Source: Alphaproteobacteria bacterium UBA998
Lineage (GTDB): Bacteria > Pseudomonadota > Alphaproteobacteria > Rickettsiales > UBA998
Assembly: GCA_002291925.1 (NCBI GenBank)
Contig: DBAY01000001.1
Span: forward strand, 1-28,576
DNA: 28,576 nt
Reading direction: 5' to 3'
Part shown: in pieces, positions 1 to 7,109 of the stretch
Numbering within the stretch: position 1 is the first letter of the stretch
Layout: every line of letters begins with the position of its first letter
The notes under the pieces: generated by a model
Told to the model about the DNA's origin: nothing
Seen by the model: only the letters and a program-made list of their open reading frames with translations
The model's database searches: none
Program-made: the position numbers and the translations under genes

Positions 1-40
1 GCGAGGAGATTCCGGGCACGCTAACGCGTCCCGGAATGAC
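1..40. repeat. Palindromic repeat family C, right half cut by the window edge
   Basis: An inverted repeat reads ATTCCGGG...CCCGGAATGAC and ends in TGAC. It matches the right half of the fuller copies at 7893-7974 and 24438-24522, including the GGAGAT lead-in. The left half would lie outside the window. It contains no gene and is the first of three repeats in a row (families C, B, A) downstream of hemA. Confidence 0.7.
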
Positions 41-55
41 GAGCTTTGAAAGATT

Positions 56-127
56 GTCACCCCGCACTTGGTACGCGGGGTCTCCCTGCCACACGAGGAG
101 ACCCCGCGTACCAAGTGGCGGGGTGAC
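56..127. repeat. Palindromic repeat family B
   Basis: This 72-bp unit begins GTCACCCCGC and ends GCGGGGTGAC. Long arms around ACTTGGTACGCGGGGTCTC pair with GAGACCCCGCGTACCAAGT, and the centre is CCTGCCACAC. A second copy in the same orientation lies at 7806-7874. The short open frame running through it looks repeat-derived and was not called as a gene. Confidence 0.85.
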
Positions 128-136
128 GGTGTACTC

Positions 137-207
137 GTCATTGCGAGCAACGCGAAGCAATCCAGCGGGCGCTGGAGGGCCGCGCCGCTCACGCTACTCG
201 CAATGAC
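137..207. repeat. Palindromic repeat family A
   Basis: The unit starts GTCATTGCGAG and ends CTCGCAATGAC, with an internal AAGCAATCCAGC...GCTGGA arm. A related copy is at 7723-7796. It lies just downstream of the hemA stop and, on the minus strand, follows a T-rich stretch, so it may also help end ctaA-hemA transcription. Confidence 0.85.
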
Positions 208-225
208 AAAACAGACGTCGAAAAA

Positions 226-1476
226 TCAACCTAAGCGGATGTTCAGCCGCTCGAATACGGCTACCAGGGATTCCACCAGATGCTGCATCATCGCGTCGGT
301 GTGCAGCGGGGTGGGGGTGATGCGCAGGCGCTCCGTGCCGCGCGGGACGGTTGGGAAATTGATCGGCTGCACGTAAATGCCGCGCTCATCCAGCAGCAGA
401 TCGGACGCCGCTTTGCAGAGATTCGGATCGCCGATCATCACCGGCACGATGTGCGTATCGGTATGCAGGTATGGCACGCCCGCTTCGTGCAGCATCGCTT
501 TCAGCGTGGCGGCTTTTGCCTGATGCGCCGCGCGCTCCGCCTCGCTTTCCATCAGATAACGGATGCTGGCATTCGCCCCGGCGGCGAGCGCAGGGGGAAG
601 CGAGGTGGTGAAGATGAACCCCGGCGCGTAGGAGCGCACCGCATCCACGATGACACGGCGCGAAGCGATGTAGCCGCCCATGACGCCATAGGCCTTGCCA
701 AGCGTGCCCTGGATGATATCCACGCGGTGCATGACGCCGTCGCGCTCGGCGACGCCCGCGCCGCGCGGACCGTAGAGGCCCACCGCATGCACTTCGTCAA
801 GATAGGTCAGCGCGCCGAATTCCTCCGCGAGGTCGCAGAACTCGCCGATGCGCCCGATATCGCCATCCATGGAATAGACGGATTCGAATGCGATGATTTT
901 TGGCCGGGCCGGGTCGGTGGCTTCCAGCAGTTCACGCAGATGCGCCACATCATTGTGACGGAAAATCTGCTTCTCGGCACCGCTATGGCGCACGCCGTGA
1001 ATCATCGAGGCGTGGTTGCAGGCATCAGAGAAGATCACCGCGTCCGGCAGCAGCGAGCCGAGCGTGGAGAGCGCCGCCTCATTCGCGACATAGCCGGAGG
1101 TGAACACCAGCGATGCTTCTTTGCCGTGCAGTTCGGAGAGGGTCTCCTCCAGCTCCACCATCGCGTGGTGATTGCCGGAGATGTTGCGCGTGCCACCTGC
1201 GCCGGCGCCCAGCGAAGTGATGGCCTCATGCATCGCCGCGTGCACCACGGGGTGCTGCCCCATGCCGAGATAGTCATTGGCGCACCAAATCACCACGTCG
1301 CGCTCGGCGCTGTGGCTGTAGGCCAGCGGGAACTGGCCGGCCTTTCGCGCCAGATCGTTGAAGACGCGGTAACGGCCCTCCGCCTTCAGGCGCGAGAGGG
1401 CGCCGGAAAACACGTCGTCATAGGCGTTGAACGGGGTCTCGGTGGGAGCAAGCCGGGGCTGGAGCGAAGATTTCAT
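226..1476 (-). CDS. hemA: 5-aminolevulinate synthase
   Basis: Condenses glycine and succinyl-CoA to 5-aminolevulinate, the first step of heme synthesis by the C4 (Shemin) route typical of Alphaproteobacteria; a soluble PLP enzyme. The 416-residue protein fits the family. The family opening FxxAL..LKAEGRYRVFNDL lies at about residues 22-42. CANDYLGMGQHP is near 65-76, LDEVHAVGLYGPRGAG near 226-241, and the PLP-lysine motif GTLGKAYGVMGGY gives Lys261. The ATG start lies 12 bases after the ctaA stop on the same strand with no convincing Shine-Dalgarno, so translation is probably coupled to ctaA. Downstream is a chain of palindromic repeats rather than another gene. An alpha-oxoamine synthase of other function is the only alternative, and the motifs favour ALAS. 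Confidence 0.96.
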   Translation of the reverse strand: MKSSLQPRLAPTETPFNAYDDVFSGALSRLKAEGRYRVFNDLARKAGQFPLAYSHSAERDVVIWCANDYLGMGQHPVVHAAMHEAITSLGAGAGGTRNISGNHHAMVELEETLSELHGKEASLVFTSGYVANEAALSTLGSLLPDAVIFSDACNHASMIHGVRHSGAEKQIFRHNDVAHLRELLEATDPARPKIIAFESVYSMDGDIGRIGEFCDLAEEFGALTYLDEVHAVGLYGPRGAGVAERDGVMHRVDIIQGTLGKAYGVMGGYIASRRVIVDAVRSYAPGFIFTTSLPPALAAGANASIRYLMESEAERAAHQAKAATLKAMLHEAGVPYLHTDTHIVPVMIGDPNLCKAASDLLLDERGIYVQPINFPTVPRGTERLRITPTPLHTDAMMQHLVESLVAVFERLNIRLG

Positions 1477-1488
1477 GCAGCTAATGTA

Positions 1489-2607
1489 CTAGGCCGTGGC
1501 GGGCGTGGCGTTGATCGTAGTCAAGTTCTGGAGTGAATCTACTGTTTTTCTGCGCAAGATGCGATAGTTAAACCACAAAACCACACCAAAAAGTAGAACA
1601 GCCACCGCTTGATGCAGGGTGCCCAGCCCTACCGGTACCACCCACAGCAGCGTCAGGATGCCGAGCACCACCTGCAGCGCGGCGATGCTCACCATCGCCA
1701 TGCCAAGGCGGCGCAAGGCGAGCAGGGAAGAACGCCAGCCCTGCCACGCGGTGGCCAGCACCAGCGCCAGCACGGCAAACGCCCACCAGCGGTGGAAAAA
1801 CTGCACGGCGGCGATGTTTTCCAAGTAATGCCGCAGCGCCGGCTCCAGTGCGCGCATCTCAGCGGGGATGAAGTCGCCGTCCATCAGCGGAAAGGTGTTG
1901 TAGGTGAAGCCCGCATCCAGGCCGGCGACAAACGCACCGAGGATGATCTGCAGGAACAGCGCCACCAGGGTGAGGGGGGCGAGCCAAGGGAGGTAACTGT
2001 TGTCACTCTGAACTCGTTTCAGGGTCTTTTGAAAAGATGCTGAAACAAGTTCAGCATGACGAGCGTCCCGCAGCCGCAGCCACGTCACCAGCAGCACGCC
2101 AAAGATGATGACCGCCACGCTTAAGTGCAGCGCCAGCCGGTAGGGGCTGACCCACGGTACGTCAATCAGCCCGCTTTTCACCATGTACCAGCCGATGGTG
2201 CCCTGCAGGCCGATGAGCCCGGCCACCAGCGTCATGCGGCGGCGGAACCATGGTTCGCCCAAACGGCGCGCCCACAGCCACGCCAAGGGCGCCAGCACCA
2301 CGAGGCCCACCGTGCGCCCCAGCAGCCGGTGCAGATATTCCAGCCAGAAAATGCCCTTGAACTCGCCAAGGCTCATGCCCCGGTTTTCCTTGATGTATTC
2401 CGGCGTGGCCTGATAGGCGGCGAATTCCGCGTTCCAGCCTTCCTGCGTCAGCGGCGGAAGGATACCGCTCACCAGCTTCCATTCGACGATGGAAAGGCCC
2501 GATTCGGTGAGGCGCGTCAGCCCGCCGATGACGACCATGCTGAACACCAGCAGAAGGCAGGTGATGACCCAGTAGCGCTGCCAGGCGGGGGAGGAGACGT
2601 CTCTCAT
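1489..2607 (-). CDS. ctaA: Heme A synthase (COX15/CtaA type 2)
   Basis: Oxidises the C8 methyl of heme O to a formyl group, giving heme A for cytochrome oxidase; a polytopic membrane protein. Family features include IGGLTRLTESGLSIVEWK near the N terminus, HRLLGR, LHLSVAV, FFHRWWAF and TLHQAVAV, which supply the four conserved heme-ligand histidines. DAGFTYNTFPLMDGD is also present. I start at the ATG giving MRDVSSPAWQRYW; an ATG at 2616 is the alternative. The frame stays open to 2883, but that part is antisense to the neighbouring oxidase gene. Residues HAELVSASFQKTLKRVQSD, between two membrane segments, come from a palindromic repeat inserted in frame (2002-2060). Probably co-transcribed with hemA, and divergent from the oxidase-like gene at 2734. 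Confidence 0.93.
   Translation of the reverse strand: MRDVSSPAWQRYWVITCLLLVFSMVVIGGLTRLTESGLSIVEWKLVSGILPPLTQEGWNAEFAAYQATPEYIKENRGMSLGEFKGIFWLEYLHRLLGRTVGLVVLAPLAWLWARRLGEPWFRRRMTLVAGLIGLQGTIGWYMVKSGLIDVPWVSPYRLALHLSVAVIIFGVLLVTWLRLRDARHAELVSASFQKTLKRVQSDNSYLPWLAPLTLVALFLQIILGAFVAGLDAGFTYNTFPLMDGDFIPAEMRALEPALRHYLENIAAVQFFHRWWAFAVLALVLATAWQGWRSSLLALRRLGMAMVSIAALQVVLGILTLLWVVPVGLGTLHQAVAVLLFGVVLWFNYRILRRKTVDSLQNLTTINATPATA
2002..2060. repeat. Palindromic repeat family E inserted in ctaA
   Basis: Two adjacent hairpins are visible: CTGAACTCGTTTCAG and ATGCTGAA-ACAAG-TTCAGCAT. The unit is bounded by GTCA and TGAC. Another copy at 24923-24985 is intergenic. Here it is read in frame on the minus strand as HAELVSASFQKTLKRVQSD inside heme A synthase, without a frameshift or stop. 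Confidence 0.9.
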
Positions 2608-2733
2608 GCGGCCCATGTAAGATATATAAGTGAAACGGCAAGTAACTCGGCGTTTCTTTAACCGATTTTTCTCCTCCCGGAAACCTCTTTTGCCGCGTTG
2701 CGCCGGGGCGGGGGGAGGAGTATATAAGCGCCC

Positions 2734-4122
2734 ATGCATTTCTCCTTGGACGCCGCCGCGCAACGCGACCTCCGCCGATGGCTGTGGATCGCCGTGTTCT
2801 GCCTCGCGGTGGGCGGGCTTTACGCATTGCCGCTGGCTGCCGGGCGGGGCCTGAAGAACGTCACCGAGGCGCAGATCCAGCATCTATTCAATATCGTGCT
2901 GGTGGTGCATGTCGATTTGAGCATTTTCCTGTGGTTCCTGGCGATGGTCATGGCGGGCTGGCGGCTGGCGGTGCCGCTGCTGGGGCAGGGGACGTGGGTG
3001 AAGCTGCCGTTTTTCCAGCCCGCCTCCCAAGCGTTATTTGCAGCCGGAGCGGTGCTGATGGCGCTCTCGCCGCTGCTGGCGGACGGCGAGGGGCTGCGCA
3101 GTAACTACATTCCCGTGCTCACGAACGGGGCATTCTTTCTGAGTCTGGCACTGGTGGCCGCCGGTCTGGTCATCGCGCTGTTGGAGACGCTGTTCAGCCT
3201 GCCCCCACGCGCCTTGCTTTGTGCAGCGTTTGCCAGGGACCTCCGCATCGGCCCGCTCTGCGCCTATGCGACGTGGGGCAGTGCGCTGATTGTGGCTGTT
3301 TCGCTGGCGGCATTCTCCGCCTCGGCGGAACGCATGGACCCGATCATCCGCGGCGAGGCGTATTATGACATGGTGTTCTGGGCCGGAGGCCACGCCATTC
3401 AGTTCGCCTATGCGCAGGCGGCCATGCTTGTGTGGCTGCTGCTGGCGCACGCGGTGGGCCTCCTTCTGCCCTTCGGCAATCGCGCCCATGCCGCGCTGTT
3501 GACGCTCAACCTGCTGGCCATGCTCTATGTGCCGTGGCCTTACCTGCATCATGCGGTCGATAGCCTCGAATTCCGCGATGCCTTCACCCGCCTGATGATC
3601 TGGGGTAACGGGCTTGCCCCCTCGCTGCTGATGCTTGTGCTGCTAGGTGCGCTGGTGCGCCAATGGAGTGGCATTCCGCGCCTGCATGCCTTCACGGCGG
3701 CGCTGCTTTCCTCGCTGGTGCTGTTTCTGTATGGCGGCTTCCTCGCCACCTTGATCGAGGGGCAGAATGTGGTGATTCCGGCGCATTACCACGGCTCCAT
3801 CGTCGGCATCACGCTGGCCTTCATGGGGCTGGCCTACTGGCTGCTGCCACGCCTCGGCTATGCCGACGTGCAGCGCTGGAAGCTGGCCGTCTGGGCCCCG
3901 ATCATCCTGTGCGTGGGGCAGATGATCCATGTCAGCGCGCTGGCATGGTCGGGCGGCTACGGCGTACTGCGCAAGACCGTCGGCACGGACGGCTATCCGC
4001 CGGAAGTCCGCCTGGCGATGGGCTTGCTCGGCGGTGGTTCCGGGCTGGCGAGTCTCGGCGGGCTGCTGTTCGTCATCGTCGTGGTGCGCGCATGGCGAAA
4101 GCGCCCACAAAACCTTGCTTGA
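2734..4122 (+). CDS. Heme-copper oxidase subunit I-like protein (B-type-like), solitary
   Basis: 462 residues with about twelve membrane helices, matching the core of heme-copper oxidase subunit I. Candidate ligands are in expected places: His59 (helix 2), His220 in WAGGHAIQF (helix 6, CuB), His272-His273 in PYLHHAV (helix 7, CuB), and His351 and His353 in VIPAHYHGS (helix 10, hemes). The layout of helices 7 and 10 resembles B-type (ba3) oxidases. The Tyr expected four residues after the helix 6 His is Phe224; Gln223 and Tyr226 are nearby. No subunit II, III or cytochrome c gene adjoins it. The ATG is the only in-frame start after a TAA at 2725, and GGAGGAG lies about 13 bases upstream, a long spacing. 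It could be an oxidase with a remote partner, a NO-reductase-like enzyme, or a non-catalytic homologue. Divergent from ctaA, whose product makes heme A. Confidence 0.75.
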   Translation: MHFSLDAAAQRDLRRWLWIAVFCLAVGGLYALPLAAGRGLKNVTEAQIQHLFNIVLVVHVDLSIFLWFLAMVMAGWRLAVPLLGQGTWVKLPFFQPASQALFAAGAVLMALSPLLADGEGLRSNYIPVLTNGAFFLSLALVAAGLVIALLETLFSLPPRALLCAAFARDLRIGPLCAYATWGSALIVAVSLAAFSASAERMDPIIRGEAYYDMVFWAGGHAIQFAYAQAAMLVWLLLAHAVGLLLPFGNRAHAALLTLNLLAMLYVPWPYLHHAVDSLEFRDAFTRLMIWGNGLAPSLLMLVLLGALVRQWSGIPRLHAFTAALLSSLVLFLYGGFLATLIEGQNVVIPAHYHGSIVGITLAFMGLAYWLLPRLGYADVQRWKLAVWAPIILCVGQMIHVSALAWSGGYGVLRKTVGTDGYPPEVRLAMGLLGGGSGLASLGGLLFVIVVVRAWRKRPQNLA

Positions 4123-4147
4123 TAAATCACCGCGCTGGCGGTAACAT
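4119..4147 (+). promoter_or_regulatory. Candidate housekeeping promoter for the 17 kDa antigen gene
   Basis: TTGATA (4119-4124), a 17-base spacer, then TAACAT (4142-4147). The -35 box overlaps the stop codon of the upstream oxidase-like gene. Spacing and boxes fit a sigma70-type promoter, and the start codon is at 4190. Confidence 0.5.
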
Positions 4148-4189
4148 CCACGCGAAATTCAGCTCTATTTTAACCCCTCAGGAGTTTTT

Positions 4190-4714
4190 ATGCGCTTCGG
4201 CTTCAAGATTATGGCCAGTGTAACCGTTCTCTCCCTGCTCGCCGCCTGCTCGCAGCAGGGCAACCCATATGGCGGCGGTGTCGGCGGTTTTGGCGGCAGC
4301 AGCGGCGGCATCACCAAGCAAAATGTGGGCACGCTGGCCGGTGCGGCCGGCGGTGCCATCCTCGGCTCGCAGATCGGCGGCGGCAAGGGCCAGCTTGCGG
4401 CGGTGGCCATCGGCACGCTGCTGGGTGCGGGCCTCGGTTCGGAAGTCGGCGCCTCGCTCGACAAGGCCGATATTGCCTACGCCAACCGCACCACGCAGAG
4501 CGCGCTGGAAACCTCGCAGCCCGGCCAAACCTTGCCGTGGAGCAACCCGCAAACCGGCGTTTCGGGCACCGTTACCCCGTCCAATTACTACCAGACGGCG
4601 GCGGGGCAGTATTGCCGCGAATACACCCAGACCATCAATGTCGGTGGCCGCACTGAAGAGGGCGTAGGCCGTGCCTGCCGCCAGCCGGACGGCTCGTGGC
4701 GAATGGTTGAATAG
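4190..4714 (+). CDS. 17 kDa surface antigen family lipoprotein
   Basis: A 174-residue outer-membrane lipoprotein of the Rickettsia 17 kDa antigen type. A lipoprotein signal peptide ends in LLAAC, so Cys20 is the predicted lipidated residue. A Gly-rich stretch (about 24-40) precedes a glycine-zipper pair of short hydrophobic segments (TLAGAAGGAILGSQIGGG and AAVAIGTLLGAGLGSEVGASL, about 48-90). The C terminus, YCREYTQTINVGGRTEEGVGRACRQPDGSWRMV, is the family signature. A good Shine-Dalgarno (CAGGAG) precedes the ATG, and a plausible promoter lies at 4119-4147. The exact role is not known; an envelope-structural role is the usual inference. Confidence 0.9.
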   Translation: MRFGFKIMASVTVLSLLAACSQQGNPYGGGVGGFGGSSGGITKQNVGTLAGAAGGAILGSQIGGGKGQLAAVAIGTLLGAGLGSEVGASLDKADIAYANRTTQSALETSQPGQTLPWSNPQTGVSGTVTPSNYYQTAAGQYCREYTQTINVGGRTEEGVGRACRQPDGSWRMVE

Positions 4715-4746
4715 TCCCGCATCACTGATTTGAACGGAGAGAACAC

Positions 4747-5565
4747 ATGACAGGTGCACCGCAGGGCACCCTGATGAAGGGCAAGCGCGGCCTCATCATG
4801 GGCGTCGCCAATGACCGCTCGCTGGCGTGGGGCATCGCGTCCTACCTCGCCGCACAGGGGGCCGAGCTGGCTTTCACCTATCAGGGTGAGCCGATGGAAA
4901 AGCGCGTGCGCCCGCTGGCCGAAAGCGTCGGCGCGAAGATCGTGCTCGACTGCGACGTGACCAACGAAAAGAGCATGGACGAGGTCCTCGCCACGCTGGA
5001 GAAGGAATGGGGCACGATGGATTTCGTCGTGCACGCCATTGCCTTCTCGGACAAGAACGAGCTGAAGGGGAAATACGTGGACACCTCGCTGTCCAACTTC
5101 CTCAACAGCATGAATATCTCTGTGTATTCCTTCACCGCCATCGCCAAGCGGGCTTACCCGCTGATGCCAAACGGCGGCAGCCTGGTGACGCTGACCTATC
5201 TCGGCGCCGAGCGCGTCATGCCGCATTACAACGTGATGGGCGTCGCCAAGGCGGCGCTGGAAGCCAGCGTGCGCTACCTCGCCGCGGACCTCGGCGAGCA
5301 CAAGGTGCGCGTCAATGCCATTTCGGCCGGCCCGGTGAAAACGCTGGCCGCCTCCGGTATCGGCGATTTCCGCTATATCCTGAAGTGGAACGAGCTGAAC
5401 GCCCCGCTCCAGCGCAACACCACCATTGAGGATGTCGGCGGCGCGGGCCTGTTCCTGTGCTCCGATCTCGGGCAGGGCGTCACCGGCGAAGTGCTGCACG
5501 TGGATTCCGGCTATCACGTCGTCGGCATGAAGCGTGTCGACGCGCCGGATATCGCGACGGTATGA
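4747..5565 (+). CDS. fabI: Enoyl-[acyl-carrier-protein] reductase (NADH)
   Basis: Catalyses the last reduction of each fatty-acid elongation cycle in the cytosol. The 272-residue short-chain dehydrogenase shows the FabI-specific nucleotide motif GVANDRSLAWGIA (about 19-31). FTYQGE is at about 43-48, and SYLGAER-type LTYLGAERVMPHYNVMGVAKAALEAS carries Tyr151, Tyr161 and Lys168, the catalytic set. The C terminus has EVLHVDSGYHVVGM. The ATG follows GGAGAG and lies 32 bases after the 17 kDa antigen gene. Its stop overlaps the ATG of the next gene (ATGA), indicating one transcript. FabI is the target of triclosan-type inhibitors in other bacteria. Confidence 0.96.
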   Translation: MTGAPQGTLMKGKRGLIMGVANDRSLAWGIASYLAAQGAELAFTYQGEPMEKRVRPLAESVGAKIVLDCDVTNEKSMDEVLATLEKEWGTMDFVVHAIAFSDKNELKGKYVDTSLSNFLNSMNISVYSFTAIAKRAYPLMPNGGSLVTLTYLGAERVMPHYNVMGVAKAALEASVRYLAADLGEHKVRVNAISAGPVKTLAASGIGDFRYILKWNELNAPLQRNTTIEDVGGAGLFLCSDLGQGVTGEVLHVDSGYHVVGMKRVDAPDIATV

Positions 5566-6029
5566 CCCCGCCCTGGGCGGACCGTATTGGTGTAAAAACA
5601 CCGCTCACGTTCCGTGAGTTGGTAGAAGAGGTGGACGCCGCTCTTGTGGCTGAGTTCGGTATCGATAGTGACTCCATCAGTGTGCTTGATGAGCATAAAT
5701 ACCCCGAAGGGATGATGAGCGTACTATCCAATTTTCATACTACGCTGGAGGAATACCTGCATGAGGATATCATCGCCCGCTCAGCGCAGTTATTCCCCGG
5801 CTTTCCCTTGAGAAGCGCACCCGACCTTCGTAATGGTACGCTGAAAGAAATAGCGTTCGAGCTGCAGCAGCTCTCAGACATGCTTGCTTCGCGGCCGGAC
5901 ATGCGCGTGGCCATTGGTGAGAATGAGCCGCTGGAGCATATCCAAAAACGAATTTCCAGGGTCATCGCTGGCGTCATGGACGCGCATTTCAAACCCATCG
6001 AGCGCTCGCAAGGGCTGGGGCCGGGCTGA
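5562..6029 (+). CDS. Hypothetical protein between fabI and aroC
   Basis: A 155-residue protein starting at the ATG that overlaps the fabI stop. The open frame extends further upstream, but only as a shadow of fabI. I do not recognise a family. It is soluble and acidic in its first half (RELVEEVDAALVAEFGIDSDSISVLDE), with no signal peptide or membrane helix. A mostly helical second half includes LKEIAFELQQLSDMLASRP and EHIQKRISRVIAGVMDAHFKPIERSQGLG. The first 200 bases look more A+T rich than fabI and aroC. Overlap at the 5' end and a one-base gap to aroC argue that it is really translated. Confidence 0.7.
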   Translation: MTPPWADRIGVKTPLTFRELVEEVDAALVAEFGIDSDSISVLDEHKYPEGMMSVLSNFHTTLEEYLHEDIIARSAQLFPGFPLRSAPDLRNGTLKEIAFELQQLSDMLASRPDMRVAIGENEPLEHIQKRISRVIAGVMDAHFKPIERSQGLGPG

Positions 6030-6030
6030 G

Positions 6031-7104
6031 ATGTCCTTCAACACATTCGGCCGCGTTTTTCGGTTCACCACGTGGGGCGAAAGCCACGGCCCGGCCATTG
6101 GCTGCGTGGTTGATGGCGTGCCGTCTCGCCTGTCGCTGAAGGCGGAGGACATCCAGTTCTGGATGGATCGCCGCCGTCCGGGCCAGTCGAAATTCACCAC
6201 CCAGCGGCAGGAGCCGGACGCGGTAGAAATTCTCTCCGGCGTCTTCGACGGGCAGACCACCGGCACACCGATCAGCCTGATGATCCGCAACGTCGATCAG
6301 AAATCGAAGGATTACGGCGACATTGCCGAGCGCTTCCGCCCCGGCCATGCGGACTACACCTATCACATGAAATACGGCATCCGTGATTACCGCGGCGGCG
6401 GCCGTTCCAGCGCCCGCGAGACGGCCTCGCGCGTGGCGGCAGGCGCGGTGGCGCGCAAGGTGCTGGAAGCGGCAGGCGTAAAGATTCGCGGCGCGCTGGT
6501 GCAGATGGGCGAGCTTTCCATCGACCGCCGCCGCTGGGACTGGGACGAGGTGGAGCGCAATCCCTTCTGGTGCCCTGATGCCGGGATGGTGCAAACCTTT
6601 GAGGACTATCTGCTCGCCATCCGTAAGGAGGGTTCGTCCGTGGGTGCGATTATCGAAGTGGTGGCCGAGGGCGTGCCGGTGGGCTGGGGCGCACCGATTT
6701 ACGGCAAGCTGGATGCCGACCTCGCCAGCGCGATGATGAGCATCAACGCCGTAAAGGCCGTCGAAATCGGCGATGGCTTCTCCGCCGCCACGCTGCGCGG
6801 CGAGCAGAACGCTGATGAAATGCGCAAGTCTGGCGGCGGCGTGGCGTTCCAGTCCAATCACGCGGGCGGCATCCTCGGCGGCATCTCCAGCGGCCAGCCG
6901 GTGGTGGTGCGCTTTGCCGTGAAGCCGACCAGCTCCATCCTCACGCCGGTGCAGTCCGTCACCGCGTCCGGCGAGGAGGTGGACCTCATCACCAAGGGGC
7001 GGCATGATCCGTGCGTCGGCATCCGCGCCGTGCCGGTGGGCGAGGCCATGATGGCCTGCGTGCTGGCCGACCATTTCATGCTCCACCGCGCCCAACAGGG
7101 ATAA
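6031..7104 (+). CDS. aroC: Chorismate synthase
   Basis: Converts 5-enolpyruvylshikimate-3-phosphate to chorismate, the last shikimate-pathway step, using reduced FMN. The protein is 357 residues, normal for the family. Visible signatures are GRVFRFTTWGESHGPAIG at the N terminus, DRRRPGQSKFTTQRQEPD, FRPGHADYTYHMKYGIRDYRGGGRSSARETASRVAAGAVA in the middle, SNHAGGILGGISSGQPV and GRHDPCVGIRAVPVGEAM near the end. I start at MSFNTFG; the longer frame upstream overlaps the preceding gene and has no family similarity. The start lies one base after the preceding stop, so it is probably translationally coupled. The stop overlaps or abuts the next gene. Confidence 0.97.
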   Translation: MSFNTFGRVFRFTTWGESHGPAIGCVVDGVPSRLSLKAEDIQFWMDRRRPGQSKFTTQRQEPDAVEILSGVFDGQTTGTPISLMIRNVDQKSKDYGDIAERFRPGHADYTYHMKYGIRDYRGGGRSSARETASRVAAGAVARKVLEAAGVKIRGALVQMGELSIDRRRWDWDEVERNPFWCPDAGMVQTFEDYLLAIRKEGSSVGAIIEVVAEGVPVGWGAPIYGKLDADLASAMMSINAVKAVEIGDGFSAATLRGEQNADEMRKSGGGVAFQSNHAGGILGGISSGQPVVVRFAVKPTSSILTPVQSVTASGEEVDLITKGRHDPCVGIRAVPVGEAMMACVLADHFMLHRAQQG

Positions 7105-7109
7105 TGCCA

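Noticed and set aside
68..376. Open frame MVRGVSLPHEETPRTKW... as a gene
   Set aside because: Its first half is translated palindromic repeat and its second half is antisense to hemA. No ribosome binding site.
280..1536. Long plus-strand open frame (418 codons) opposite hemA
   Set aside because: It is the antisense shadow of hemA: the translation is His/Arg-rich without family motifs, while the minus strand gives a textbook ALAS.
2608..2883. N-terminal extension of the ctaA frame
   Set aside because: It overlaps the oxidase-like gene on the other strand and has no similarity to heme A synthases. The membrane protein begins naturally at MRDVSSPAW.
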